Of a stretch of DNA of 64,000 nt, positions 19,142-27,898 are shown piece after piece (position 1 is the first letter of the stretch; each line of letters opens with the position of its first letter). The DNA comes from Acidimicrobiales bacterium (GTDB lineage Bacteria > Actinomycetota > Acidimicrobiia > Acidimicrobiales > JADJXE01), in assembly GCA_016716005.1 (NCBI GenBank), contig JADJXE010000001.1:1315001-1379000 (forward strand). The letters run 5' to 3'. The position numbers and the translations under genes are program-made. Below the pieces are notes generated by a model. That model was not told where the DNA came from, ran no database searches, and was given only the letters and a program-made list of their open reading frames with translations.

Positions 19142-19999
19142 GTGCGAATCCCCAGCCCGGCGCTCTCGGTGATCTGCACGGCGATGCTGACCCTCGGCGC
19201 CTCGGGGTGCGGCGGCGACGGCGAGAGTGGGGCCGACGCCACCAGGCCCGACACCACCGCGCCGGCCGGCACCGGGGCCGACGCGCCCGACACCTCGGCC
19301 CTGCCCGAGCCCCTGCGAATCCTGGTCACCAACGACGACGGGGTGGGCGCCCCCGGCATCGACGTGCTGGTGGAGGCCCTGCGGGCTCAGCCCGGTGTGG
19401 AGGTGATCGTCGTCGCGCCGGCCACCAACCAGAGCGGCACGGGCGGATCGACCACCCCGGGCGAGCTGGCCGTGGCCGACGCCACCACCGCCAGTGGCTT
19501 CCCGGCCACCGCGGTGGCCGGCTTCCCCGCCGACACCGTCATCTGGGCGACCGATCTCGGCGGCCTGGCCGAGCGGCCCGACCTGGTCATCTCCGGGATC
19601 AACAACGGCCAGAACCTGGGCCCCCTCACCCAGGTGTCGGGCACCGTCGGGGCCGCCAGGGCAGCCGAGGCCCGCGGGATCCCCGCCCTGGCCGTGAGCC
19701 AGGGCATCGCCGACAGCCCCGACTTCGCCACCGGGGCGGAGCTGGCGATCGCCTGGCTCGAGGAGCACCGCGACGCCATCGTCTCCGGCGAGGCCGCCGA
19801 CGGCGTGGTCGAGAACCTGAACGTGCCCACCTGCCCGTCCGGTTCGGTCCGAGGCGTGGTCGACGTGCCCACCGCGACCGACGCCGGCGGGCGCGACCTG
19901 CTCACGACCAGCTGCACCTCGACGGTGGAGGACCCCGCCGACGACATCGACGCCTTCATGAACGGCTTCGCGCCGCTGGCCCCGGTGCCCGCGACCTGA
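19142..19999 (+). CDS. SurE-like nucleotidase, predicted lipoprotein
   Basis: A 285-residue protein with the SurE fold. LVTNDDGVGAPGI carries the metal-binding Asp-Asp, NQSGTGGS the conserved serine loop, and SGINNGQNLG the asparagine. Cytosolic SurE removes phosphate from nucleoside monophosphates. Here the N-terminus is a signal peptide (hydrophobic run from about residue 7) ending GASGC, with the lipidation cysteine at about position 23, then an acidic Thr/Ala linker. It therefore probably works outside the cell on nucleotides or other phosphate esters. GTG 19142 follows GGAGG with seven-base spacing. A second in-frame start, ATG 19103, passes through a 12-C run. The C-terminus is normal length. 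Confidence 0.82.
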   Translation: MRIPSPALSVICTAMLTLGASGCGGDGESGADATRPDTTAPAGTGADAPDTSALPEPLRILVTNDDGVGAPGIDVLVEALRAQPGVEVIVVAPATNQSGTGGSTTPGELAVADATTASGFPATAVAGFPADTVIWATDLGGLAERPDLVISGINNGQNLGPLTQVSGTVGAARAAEARGIPALAVSQGIADSPDFATGAELAIAWLEEHRDAIVSGEAADGVVENLNVPTCPSGSVRGVVDVPTATDAGGRDLLTTSCTSTVEDPADDIDAFMNGFAPLAPVPAT

Positions 20000-20029
20000 G
20001 CCGCTGCGGCCCGGCCAGCCGCCGGCGCG

Positions 20030-20833
20030 CTAGCCCCGCTGGAGGGGCGGGAAGGCGGGCGGGCGCTTCTCGAGGAAGCTGGCAACGCCCTCGGCGAAGT
20101 CGGGGGCGCCGAACGACCCGACCATGAGCCGGGTCGACTCCTCGAGGGCGGCGGCCGAGCCCGCCTCCAGGTGCGCGTACACCTGGTGCTTCATCGCCGC
20201 CATCGAAGCGGGCGAGCAGTTGAGGGCCAGATCGTCGGCGTACGCGAGGGCGCCGGCGAGCAGGTCCCCCGGCGCCAGCACCTGGTTGACCACCCCGAGC
20301 TCGTAGGCCTCCTCGGCGAGGAAGACCCGGCCCGACAGCAGCAGGTCGAGGGCACGCGCCGGGCCGACGAGCCGGGGCAGCACCCACGACACGCCGTGCT
20401 CGGCGACCAGCCCGCGCCGGGAGAAGGCGGTGGTGAGCTTCGCTCCCTCGGCCGCGAACCGCAGGTCGCACATGAGGGCCTGCACCAGCCCCAGCCCCGC
20501 GCAGGCCCCGTTGATCGCGGCGATGACCGGCTTCGGGATGCTCAGGGTGTGGAGCTGGGAGCGCTGGTCGCGGGCGACCTCGCCGGCCCCGGCCCCGGCC
20601 CCGGCCCCTGCCGCGCCGATCTCCTGCAGCAGCTCCATGTCGGCGCCGGCACAGAAGCCGCGGCCGGCCCCGGTCACCACGATCACCCGCACCTCGGGGT
20701 CGTCGGCGGCCCGGTCGAGCAGGTCGAAGTACCGCCGGCCCAGCTCGTCGGTCCAGGCGTTGAGCCGCTGGGGGCGGTTCAGGGTGAGGAGCGCCACCGC
20801 GCCCCGCTGCTCGTACAGGACCACGTCACTCAC
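20030..20833 (-). CDS. Enoyl-CoA hydratase/isomerase family protein
   Basis: A 267-residue crotonase-fold protein. VTGAGRGFCAGADMELL forms the first oxyanion-hole segment, and NGACAGLGLVQALMCDLRFA the second. The acidic catalytic positions are not fully canonical: the region after the second segment reads TAFSRRGLVAEHG. Its reaction (hydratase, isomerase or other) is therefore open. An alternating Ala-Gly stretch (AGAGAGAGAGE) sits in the flexible loop after GADM and is encoded by a GGGGCC repeat. GTG 20833 overlaps the lgt stop by eight bases and has GGAGGAG four bases upstream. Last gene of the ferredoxin-hydrolase-lgt run. Confidence 0.85.
   Translation of the reverse strand: MSDVVLYEQRGAVALLTLNRPQRLNAWTDELGRRYFDLLDRAADDPEVRVIVVTGAGRGFCAGADMELLQEIGAAGAGAGAGAGEVARDQRSQLHTLSIPKPVIAAINGACAGLGLVQALMCDLRFAAEGAKLTTAFSRRGLVAEHGVSWVLPRLVGPARALDLLLSGRVFLAEEAYELGVVNQVLAPGDLLAGALAYADDLALNCSPASMAAMKHQVYAHLEAGSAAALEESTRLMVGSFGAPDFAEGVASFLEKRPPAFPPLQRG
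20585..20608. repeat. Four GGCCCC hexamers inside the enoyl-CoA hydratase gene
   Basis: A perfect 24-base (GGCCCC)4 tract that encodes alternating Ala-Gly on the minus strand. Slippage would add or remove dipeptides without shifting the frame. The minus strand fits a G-quadruplex pattern. Confidence 0.85.
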
Positions 20834-21728
20834 TGGTCTCCTCCGGGGTCGCGTCGACGTCGGCACCGGGCGGCACCGCCGAGACCTGGCCGGCGATCGC
20901 CTCCCGGGGCTCTCCCCGGTGGCGCACCAGGCCGAACACCAAGAACGCGACCGAGCCGACCAGCAGCACCCCCATGACCACCTCGTTGACGCGCAGCCCG
21001 AGGATCTCGTTGGCCGGGTCGATGCGGAGCCGCTCGATCCACAGGCGGCCGAGGGCGTAGCCGCCGACGTACAGGGCGAACAGGTAGCCGCGGGGCAGCC
21101 ACCGCCTGCGGTCGACCCAGAGCAGCAGCCCGACGAGGGCCAGGTTCCACAGCACCTCGTACAGGAACGCGGGGTGGAACGTGCCGGGGCCGACGTAGCC
21201 GGCCGGCCAGCGGTCGGGATCGATCTCGAGGCCCCACGGCAACGTCGTGGGGCGGCCGAAGAGCTCCTGGTTGAACCAGTTCCCGAGCCGGCCGATCGCC
21301 TGGGCCAGCGGCAGGGCCGGCGCGATGGCGTCGGCCAGCGGGCCGAGCGGGAGGTGGCGACGGTGGGCGACCCACACGCCGGCGGCTGCACCCAGCGCGA
21401 TCCCCCCGGGGATGCCGAGGCCGCCCTCCCAGATGTACAGGGCCCGGATCGGATCGTCGGTGAAGCGCTGGTAGTCGGTGATCACGTGGTAGAGCCGCGC
21501 GCCGACCACGCCGGCCGGGACGGCCCAGAGGGCCAGGTTCGCGATGTCGCCCTCGGCCCCGCCGCGCTCGATCCACCGGCGGTTCGCCAGCCACGCAGCG
21601 GCGAGGACGCCCAGCGCGATCATCACCCCGTAGGCCCGCAGCTGGAGCGGGCCCAGGTGGATGGCGTTCGAGCCGGGGCTCGGGATCGAGGCGAGCCACG
21701 ACCCCGCCCCGGCCAGCACGGGGATCAC
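20826..21728 (-). CDS. lgt: Prolipoprotein diacylglyceryl transferase
   Basis: A 300-residue integral membrane enzyme that attaches diacylglycerol from phosphatidylglycerol to the lipobox cysteine of prolipoproteins. The Lgt signature is complete: GGLGIPGGIALG, then AQAIGRLGNWFNQELFG with the conserved Arg and Asn-Glu, and HPAFLYEVLWNLALV. Seven membrane helices are apparent. The C-terminal tail is acidic and short compared with mycobacterial Lgt. ATG 21728 overlaps the upstream hydrolase stop by four bases. The SurE-like and other lipoproteins in this window are potential substrates. Confidence 0.96.
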   Translation of the reverse strand: MIPVLAGAGSWLASIPSPGSNAIHLGPLQLRAYGVMIALGVLAAAWLANRRWIERGGAEGDIANLALWAVPAGVVGARLYHVITDYQRFTDDPIRALYIWEGGLGIPGGIALGAAAGVWVAHRRHLPLGPLADAIAPALPLAQAIGRLGNWFNQELFGRPTTLPWGLEIDPDRWPAGYVGPGTFHPAFLYEVLWNLALVGLLLWVDRRRWLPRGYLFALYVGGYALGRLWIERLRIDPANEILGLRVNEVVMGVLLVGSVAFLVFGLVRHRGEPREAIAGQVSAVPPGADVDATPEETSE

Positions 21729-22483
21729 GGCGCGCCGACGACCCGGTGGGCGAAGGACACCGCCGCCTCCTCGATGAGGGCCCGGTCGTGGTCGAGCGTG
21801 GCCACGTGGTAGCTGCGCTCGAGCGTGACCCGCTCGACCGGCCCGCCGACCGACGCAGCCAGCAGATCGCTCGAGGTGGGCGGCACGACGTGGTCCTGCG
21901 GGCTCGTCATGACCAGCGCCGGGCAGGTGATGCCCCCGAGCCGGGGGCCGAGGTCGTCGAAGGCGGCGAAGAGCGACAGGAGGGGCGCGAGCGGCGTCTC
22001 CTCGTAGGCGAGCTCGCGCACGTCGGGATCGGCGATGTCGGAGCCGATGCCCGGCATCACCGCGAGGCCCTGATCGAGCATGCCCTGCACGATCTCCTTG
22101 AAGTGCTCGTCGGGCTTCTCGGCCGCGGCGTTGATGCAGACGATCCCTGCGATCTCGGGGTGGCGCGTCGCCAGCCAGCAGGTGAGCGTGCCCCCCATCG
22201 ACAGCCCGGCGACGACCACCCGGTCGCAGCGAGCGGCCAGGTCGAGGTAGGCGGCCTCGGCCGCGGCCGACCAGTCGGCCCAGCTCGTCTCGAGCATGTC
22301 GTTGACCGACGTGCCGTGCCCCGGGAGCAGGGGGAGCTCGACCGCGAAGCCGGCGGCTGCGAAGGCCTCGGCCAGGCCGCGCATGGAGTGGGGGCAGCCC
22401 GTGAAGCCGTGCAGCACGAGCGCGCCGTGGGGGCCGCCGGGAGCCGACAGGGGCTCGGCGCCGGGCAGGGGTCGGGGCGTCAT
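21725..22483 (-). CDS. Alpha/beta hydrolase (carboxylesterase/monoacylglycerol lipase type)
   Basis: A 252-residue alpha/beta hydrolase. VLHGFTGCPHSM provides the oxyanion region, GLSMGGTL the nucleophile elbow (catalytic Ser), SPQDHVVP the acid and ERSYHVATLDHD the histidine. The short length and motif spacing resemble Est30-type carboxylesterases and monoglyceride lipases. Substrate is unknown; its overlap with lgt suggests a membrane lipid context but does not prove it. ATG 22483 lies 31 bases after the ferredoxin stop, within the same minus-strand run. Confidence 0.88.
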   Translation of the reverse strand: MTPRPLPGAEPLSAPGGPHGALVLHGFTGCPHSMRGLAEAFAAAGFAVELPLLPGHGTSVNDMLETSWADWSAAAEAAYLDLAARCDRVVVAGLSMGGTLTCWLATRHPEIAGIVCINAAAEKPDEHFKEIVQGMLDQGLAVMPGIGSDIADPDVRELAYEETPLAPLLSLFAAFDDLGPRLGGITCPALVMTSPQDHVVPPTSSDLLAASVGGPVERVTLERSYHVATLDHDRALIEEAAVSFAHRVVGAP

Positions 22484-22514
22484 CGCAGTGCCCTCCTGGG
22501 GTGAGCGCCCGGCA

Positions 22515-22826
22515 TCAGCGCCGGACGTACGGGTCGTTCGGACCGAGCGGCTCCAGCCACCAGCCCTCGGCGGCCGGCGTCCAGTCGGGGTCCTCGTAGA
22601 TGCAGTCGACGGGGCAGGGGTCGAGGCACTTGCCGCAGCCCGAGCACAGCTCGGGCACGATGATCACGTCGATCCCGTGGTTGAAGATGGCGCCGAACTG
22701 CGGCGGGCAGTGCCGCAGGCACGTGTCGCAGCTGATGCACTCCGACATCTCGATCCGAAGGGGAGGCTGCTGCCACGTCGCCTTGCGCTGCCGGGCCGCG
22801 ATGCGATCCCCCCGGGTGCCGGCCAC
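22515..22826 (-). CDS. Ferredoxin with two [4Fe-4S] motifs
   Basis: 103 residues. Two complete clusters of cysteines are seen, CISCDTCLRHCPP and CSGCGKCLDPCP followed by VDC, the usual 2[4Fe-4S] arrangement. The N-terminus carries about 26 basic residues before the first cluster (VAGTRGDRIAARQRK), longer than typical. GTG 22826 is the only reasonable upstream start and lies eight bases after TAGGGT; the internal ATG just before the first cysteine would give a truncated but still complete cluster protein. It is divergent from the SCP2 gene. Likely an electron carrier for an unidentified oxidoreductase. Confidence 0.85.
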   Translation of the reverse strand: MAGTRGDRIAARQRKATWQQPPLRIEMSECISCDTCLRHCPPQFGAIFNHGIDVIIVPELCSGCGKCLDPCPVDCIYEDPDWTPAAEGWWLEPLGPNDPYVRR

Positions 22827-22834
22827 GGAGGCAG

Positions 22835-22840
22835 ACCCTA
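22835..22840 (-). promoter_or_regulatory. -10-like hexamer before ferredoxin gene
   Basis: TAGGGT ends eight bases before GTG 22826. Confidence 0.3.
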
Positions 22841-22961
22841 CCGAACGACAGGGCGGCCGATCCGGCCGCCCACGACCGCCGGACGCCCGCGACGAACGGG
22901 CCGAGGCGTTGCTAGCGTGCGCCGAGCCACGAGCCAGGCGACACGACCAAGGAGCCCCACG

Positions 22962-23381
22962 GTGACGAAGCACAGATTCCTGAGCGAGGAGTGGATGGAG
23001 GAGGCCCAGCGGATCCGCGAGGAGTACCGCGGGAAGACCAAGCCCATGGCCCACTCGGTGAAGATGAACCAGATCATCACCGAGGTGCCCTTCAGTGGCG
23101 AGCACACCACCATCGAGATCCACATGGACAGCTCGTCGGGCGAGATGGAGATGGGCCTCGGCCACCTCGACACCCCCGACGTCACCGTGACGGTCGACTA
23201 CGCCACCGCCAAGGCGATCTTCGTCGACCAGAACCCGCAGGCCGGGATGCAGGCGTTCATGTCGGGCAAGATCAAGGTGCAGGGAGACATGACGAAGCTG
23301 ATGGCCATGCAGGCCGGCGGGCCCGACCCCGTCGCCCACGAGCTGGCCGCGAAGATCAAGGACATGACCTCCGACGAGTGA
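22962..23381 (+). CDS. SCP2 sterol-binding domain protein
   Basis: A 139-residue single-domain protein. The pattern DVTVTVDYATAKAIF, then AFMSGKIKVQGDMTKLMAMQ matches the SCP2 (sterol carrier protein 2) fold, with the C-terminal KIKVQGDM strand-helix signature. The family binds lipids or acyl-CoAs in a hydrophobic tunnel. An N-terminal helical stretch (SEEWMEEAQRIREEYR) precedes the domain. GTG 22962 has AAGGAG seven bases upstream. It is transcribed away from the ferredoxin operon and converges on a transporter gene, with a hairpin after the stop. Confidence 0.88.
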   Translation: MTKHRFLSEEWMEEAQRIREEYRGKTKPMAHSVKMNQIITEVPFSGEHTTIEIHMDSSSGEMEMGLGHLDTPDVTVTVDYATAKAIFVDQNPQAGMQAFMSGKIKVQGDMTKLMAMQAGGPDPVAHELAAKIKDMTSDE

Positions 23382-23405
23382 CCCGTCGGAGGGTGAGCGA
23401 GGGCA

Positions 23406-23427
23406 GGGGGCGCCAGGTGGCGCCCCC
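23406..23427. terminator. Perfect 9-bp hairpin between convergent genes
   Basis: GGGGGCGCC and GGCGCCCCC with a 4-base AGGT loop, 24 bases after the SCP2 gene stop and 15 before the transporter stop. No U-tract on either side. Confidence 0.6.
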
Positions 23428-23442
23428 GCTCCGCGGCAGGGG

Positions 23443-24963
23443 TCAGCGCGCCGACGAGCGCACGAACGACGCTGTCAGCGCACCCAGGAGGCACACCGCG
23501 GCCCCCACCAGGTAGGCCTGGTGGTACGAGGCGGCCAACCCCACCGCGTCGACCCTGCCGAGCTGCACGGTCTGCATGATCTGGATGCCGGCCACGACCC
23601 CCACCTGGCTCACCAGCTGCTGGGTGGCACCGGCCACGCCGAGGTCGTCCTCGGAGACCGAGTTGGCGATCGACGCCGCCATCGCCGGTGACGACCAGCC
23701 GAGGCCCAGGCCCGAGAGGGCCAGCGCCCCGATGATCACCAGGTCGGACGTGCCCGGCGCCACCGTGGCCAGCCCCACCATCGACGCGGCCACGATCAGG
23801 GCACCCCCGACCCCGGCGGCGCGCTCCCCGACGCGCACCGTCACGAAGCCGGCCAGCGGCCCCGCGATCGAGAACGTGAGCGGCCGGAAGATCGAGAGCA
23901 GGCCGGTGCGGGTCTCGCCGTAGCCGAGCACGTCCTGCAGCAGCAGGGGCGTGATGATGAACCCGCCCATGTAGGCGAAGTTCGTGAAGAACTGCGTCAC
24001 CACGGGCGCGGCGAAGTTGCGGCGCCGCCAGTACCGCAGGGGGATGAGCGGGTCCGCGGCCCGACGCTCGACGGCGAGGAAGGCCGCCCCCGCGATCGGC
24101 ACCAGCGCGAAGCCGAGCACCACCACCGGGTTCGACCACCCCCAGGCCGTGCCCCGGTTGAGCGCGAAGAGCAGGCTCGTGACGGTGACCGCCAGGGTGA
24201 CGGCTCCGAGCACGTCGAAGCGGCCGCCGTCCCGGCGCTCCGTCTCGGGCAGGACGGCGGCCGCCCACACGATCCCGACGAGGATCAACGGCACCTGGGC
24301 GAGGAAGATCCACCGCCATCCGAAGGCCTCCACCACGGGCCCGCCGACCACCACCCCCAGCACGGGGGCTCCGGCCGCCACCATCGACCAGAAGCCGAGG
24401 GCCTTCACCCGCTGGTCGGGGGGGAAGACGCTGTTGATGAGGGCCAACGAGGCGGGCCCGGCCGCGGCCCCGAGGCCGGCTCCCAGCACCCGGAAGGCGA
24501 TGAGGGACGCCGCGCTCCACGCCACCGCGGTGAGGCCGGCGAACACCATGGCGCCGGTCATCCCCACCAGGAACAGCCGCCGGTGGCCGTAGCGGTCGGC
24601 CGCCTTCCCGAGGGCCGGTCCCACCACGCCGAACACCAGCAGCGGGCCGGTGATCACCCAGGTCAGCGTGCTGTCGGCCGCCCCGAGGTCGTCGGCGATC
24701 GACGGGATCGACACAGCCAGGAGGGTGATGGTGGCCCCCACGGTCCCCAGCCCGAAGAGCACGGTGGCCAGCACGACCCACGGGAAGCGGGTGCTGGCGC
24801 GGGCGCGCTCGGCCAGCCGGCGGTGGAGCAGCAGCGGCCAGGGCGCGACCGCGACCTCGTCGGCGCCCACGGCGTCGATGGCGACGCTGCTCGCCTCGTT
24901 GCCACCCTTCCCGACCGGGTGCGGGTCCCGAGGCTGCGGCTCCGTCGCTCGGGGACGGGGCAC
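23443..24963 (-). CDS. MFS transporter, DHA2-like
   Basis: A 506-residue multi-helix transporter. GKAADRYGHRRLFLVG is motif A after helix 2, and GAPVLGVVVGGPVVEAFGWR is motif C in helix 5. About 14 hydrophobic segments follow a ~55-residue hydrophilic N-terminus. GTG 24963 is the first start after the SDR gene stop (nine bases), so the two are probably co-transcribed. It is distinct from the DHA2 transporter at 11728. Substrate unknown. Confidence 0.9.
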   Translation of the reverse strand: MPRPRATEPQPRDPHPVGKGGNEASSVAIDAVGADEVAVAPWPLLLHRRLAERARASTRFPWVVLATVLFGLGTVGATITLLAVSIPSIADDLGAADSTLTWVITGPLLVFGVVGPALGKAADRYGHRRLFLVGMTGAMVFAGLTAVAWSAASLIAFRVLGAGLGAAAGPASLALINSVFPPDQRVKALGFWSMVAAGAPVLGVVVGGPVVEAFGWRWIFLAQVPLILVGIVWAAAVLPETERRDGGRFDVLGAVTLAVTVTSLLFALNRGTAWGWSNPVVVLGFALVPIAGAAFLAVERRAADPLIPLRYWRRRNFAAPVVTQFFTNFAYMGGFIITPLLLQDVLGYGETRTGLLSIFRPLTFSIAGPLAGFVTVRVGERAAGVGGALIVAASMVGLATVAPGTSDLVIIGALALSGLGLGWSSPAMAASIANSVSEDDLGVAGATQQLVSQVGVVAGIQIMQTVQLGRVDAVGLAASYHQAYLVGAAVCLLGALTASFVRSSAR

Positions 24964-24972
24964 GCCCCGCGG

Positions 24973-25851
24973 TCAGCCGGCGAGCTTGGAGAGCTCGGCC
25001 TGGAGGTCGGCGACCGTCCAGCGGCTGTCGCGCTCGATGCCCTCGGCCATGCGCCACGGCGTGAACAGCTTGACGGTGCCGCCCTGCACGAAGAACACCT
25101 TGCCGTTGAAGGGGCAGTCGACGGTGGCCAGGTACGCGACCAGCGGCGAGATGTTCGCCGGGTCCCACACGTCGAACGCACCCGGGTCCTCGGGCGGCCT
25201 CACCATGTCACCGAGACCAGGCGTGGCCTCGGTGAGGCGGGTGCGGGCGGCCGGGGCGATGCAGTTGCTGCGGACCCCGTAGCGGTTCAGCTCCTGGGCG
25301 CAGATCACCGTGAAGGCGGCGATGCCGGCCTTGGCCGCGCCGTAGTTCGTCTGGCCGGGGTTGCCGATGAGGCCCGAGGTCGACGAGGTGTTGACGATGT
25401 TCGCCCGCACCTCCTTGCCCGCCTTCACCTGCTCGCGCCAGTACGCGGCGGCCCAGCGGGTGGGGACGAAGTGGCCCTTCAGGTGGACGTGGATCACGGC
25501 GTCCCACTCGTCCTCGGTCATGTTCACGAGCACCCGGTCGCGCAGGATGCCGGCGTTGTTCACCAGCACGTCCAGGCCGCCGAAGGCCTCGACCGCGGCG
25601 TTGATCAGCCGCTGGCCACCCTCCCAGTCGGCAACGTCGTCGTGGTTGGCGACGGCCTCGCCGCCCATGGCGCGGATCTCCTCGACCACCTGCTGGGCCG
25701 CCGACAGGTCGCCACCGGTGCCGTCCATGTTGCCGCCCAGGTCGTTGACCACGACCTTGGCGCCCTCGGATGCGTAGAGCAGCGCGTGCTCCCTGCCGAT
25801 GCCGCGCCCGGCGCCGGTGATGATGGCGACGCGTCCGTCCAGAGCCCCCAT
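24973..25851 (-). CDS. Short-chain dehydrogenase, hydroxyacyl-CoA dehydrogenase type
   Basis: A 292-residue SDR. The cofactor motif is TGAGRGIGREHALLYASEG; NNAG and the catalytic Ser (NTSSTSG), Tyr and Lys (NYGAAKAG) are present. The sequence VVVNDLGGNMDGTGGD after the third strand and the overall pattern resemble the (3R)-hydroxyacyl-CoA dehydrogenase domain of peroxisomal multifunctional enzyme type 2, so beta-oxidation of an acyl- or sterol-CoA is a fair inference. ATG 25851 has GGGAGG eight bases upstream. A transporter gene follows nine bases after the stop. Confidence 0.9.
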   Translation of the reverse strand: MGALDGRVAIITGAGRGIGREHALLYASEGAKVVVNDLGGNMDGTGGDLSAAQQVVEEIRAMGGEAVANHDDVADWEGGQRLINAAVEAFGGLDVLVNNAGILRDRVLVNMTEDEWDAVIHVHLKGHFVPTRWAAAYWREQVKAGKEVRANIVNTSSTSGLIGNPGQTNYGAAKAGIAAFTVICAQELNRYGVRSNCIAPAARTRLTEATPGLGDMVRPPEDPGAFDVWDPANISPLVAYLATVDCPFNGKVFFVQGGTVKLFTPWRMAEGIERDSRWTVADLQAELSKLAG

Positions 25852-25948
25852 GGTGCAGTCCTCCCCTCACTGGCCCGGCCGGCCGCCGGTGGCCGGGAAC
25901 CTTCGCCCGAGGGAGGGGGGGCGCGCAAGTCCCGCTCCCCGCCGCCGA

Positions 25949-27805
25949 TCAGCCCAGGTAGATGTCGACGACCGTGCCCCGCCCGACCACCTGGCCGCCG
26001 GTGGGGCTGGTGGTGAGCGCCCGGCCCCGCGCCGGGCCGAACACCTGCCCGGGCACCAACCCGGCCGCCTCGAGGGAGGCCGCCGCGCCGTCGAGGCTCT
26101 GGCCCGCCACCTGGGGCACGGTGACCAGGTCGGGACCCTTCGACACGTTGACGACCACGGTGGAGTCGCGGGCTGCGGCCTCGCCCTCGGCCGGCTCGGT
26201 CGACAGGACCAGCCCGACGTCCACGGTGTCGGAGAACACGTCGTTGCGCTCGGCCACCAGGCCCAGCTCGGCCAGGGCCACCTCGGCCTGCTCGAACGTG
26301 CCGCCGGCCAGCGGCGGGACCGTGCGAGGGGCCGGACCGGCCGAGACCACCAGGTCGACCGGGGTCCCCTTGGGGAGCTCGGCACCGGGCGCGAGCTGCT
26401 CGCCGCCGGCCCACCAGCTCATCACCACGCCCGCGGGCACCGTCTCGCTGGGATCGGGCTTGACCTGGCCGACGGCCAGCTCGGCCGCCGCCAGCTGCGC
26501 CAGGGCCTCGTCCTGGGTGACCTCGCCGAGGTCGGGCACGGCGGTGAGGGTGGGCCCCTCGGACACGGTCAGGCGGAGCGTGCGACCCTCCCGCAGCCGC
26601 GTGCCGGCCTCCGGGTCCTGGGCCACCACCTCGCCGGGCACCGTGCCGTCGACGCGCGTCGGCTCGACCTCCACCTTCCACCCGAACTCGGCCACGTCCC
26701 GCTGGGCGTCCACCTCGGAACCGCCCACCAGCGGGGGCACCTCGTGGGTGGGGGTGCGGGCCTGCACCACGAAGAACGCCCCCACCGCGCCGGCCACCAC
26801 CGCGAGCACGACGGCCAGCACGACGGGCCAACGACGCCCCTTCCGGCTCGTCGCCGCCGGTGGGCGCCCGCCGGCGGGCGGCGCCGTCCCCCCCGCGGGG
26901 AGCATGGTGGGGTCGAGCTCGGGCAGGGCGTCGAGGGCCGGGTCGGGCGCGTCGAGGGGCAGGGGCTCCGGGCGCGGCAGCTGCGTGGCCGACGCCACCA
27001 GGGCACGGCCCAGCGCAGCCGCGTCGAAGCGCTCGACCGGGTCGGGGCGACCACCCCGCTCGAGCACCGCCTGCAGCGGACCCAGCTCGTCGGGCACCGG
27101 CAGCAGGGTGTCGACCCGGCCCATCAGGGTGGCGACGGTGGTGTCGGCCGCGAACGGCACCTGGCCGGTGACCGACTCGATCAGCACGAGGGCCAGCGAG
27201 TACACGTCGGTCTTGCCGTCGACCGGGTCGCCCTTGGCCTGCTCGGGCGACACGTAGCGCGCCGTCCCCACCACGGCGCCGGTGGGCTCGGTCCAGCCGG
27301 CCTCGGCCAGGGCGCGCGCCAGCCCGAAGTCGGCGATCCGCACCCGCCCCTCGTCATCGAACAGCAGGTTGGCCGGCTTGATGTCGCGGTGCACGAAGCC
27401 CCGGCGGTGCGCGTAGTCGAGGCCTCGCGCCACCTGGAGGCCCACCTCGAGGGCCTGGGAGGGCGACAGGCGCAGGCCCCGGTCGAGCAGGGTCCGCAGG
27501 CTCCCGCCGCTGAGGTACTCCATCACCAGGTACGGCGTGCCGTCGTCGTCGCCCCAGTCGTACACGGCGAGCACGTTGGGGTGGCTGAGGGCGGCCGCGG
27601 CCCGCGCCTCGGCGCGGAAGCGGCGCAGGAACGCCTCGTCGTCGGCCAGGGCGGGGTGCAGCAGCTTCACGGCCACCCGGCGACGAAGGACCACGTCGTC
27701 GGCCAGGTACACCTGGGCCGATGCACCCGTGCCGAGCACGGCGATCAGGCGGTAGCGCCCCCCCAGGACCCGGCCGATCTGTTCGGCCATCCGGGACGTG
27801 GCCAC
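25949..27805 (-). CDS. PASTA-domain serine/threonine kinase (PknB type)
   Basis: A 618-residue membrane kinase. The kinase domain is residues about 17-270: Gly-rich loop GTGASAQVYLA, lysine K47 in VAVKLLH, catalytic HRDIKPANLLF (D141), DFG (D159) and SPEQAKG. A Pro-rich linker leads to one membrane helix at about 326-348. Four PASTA repeats outside the cell follow (about 355-618), which in this family sense peptidoglycan fragments. GTG 27805 lies six bases after TAGGTT and has no ribosome site; ATG 27790 is the alternative. Unlike many pknB genes it is not beside pstP, rodA or pbpA. Confidence 0.95.
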   Translation of the reverse strand: MATSRMAEQIGRVLGGRYRLIAVLGTGASAQVYLADDVVLRRRVAVKLLHPALADDEAFLRRFRAEARAAAALSHPNVLAVYDWGDDDGTPYLVMEYLSGGSLRTLLDRGLRLSPSQALEVGLQVARGLDYAHRRGFVHRDIKPANLLFDDEGRVRIADFGLARALAEAGWTEPTGAVVGTARYVSPEQAKGDPVDGKTDVYSLALVLIESVTGQVPFAADTTVATLMGRVDTLLPVPDELGPLQAVLERGGRPDPVERFDAAALGRALVASATQLPRPEPLPLDAPDPALDALPELDPTMLPAGGTAPPAGGRPPAATSRKGRRWPVVLAVVLAVVAGAVGAFFVVQARTPTHEVPPLVGGSEVDAQRDVAEFGWKVEVEPTRVDGTVPGEVVAQDPEAGTRLREGRTLRLTVSEGPTLTAVPDLGEVTQDEALAQLAAAELAVGQVKPDPSETVPAGVVMSWWAGGEQLAPGAELPKGTPVDLVVSAGPAPRTVPPLAGGTFEQAEVALAELGLVAERNDVFSDTVDVGLVLSTEPAEGEAAARDSTVVVNVSKGPDLVTVPQVAGQSLDGAAASLEAAGLVPGQVFGPARGRALTTSPTGGQVVGRGTVVDIYLG

Positions 27806-27811
27806 CGCGCC

Positions 27812-27817
27812 AACCTA
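27812..27817 (-). promoter_or_regulatory. -10 element, leaderless start of the PASTA kinase
   Basis: TAGGTT ends six bases before GTG 27805. Confidence 0.45.
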
Positions 27818-27898
27818 CCCGCCTCCCCCGCGCGAACCGTGGCAATCGGGGCCCCGCGACGGCCCCGAGGGGGTCGGCGCTGCGAGACTGTCCCGGAC

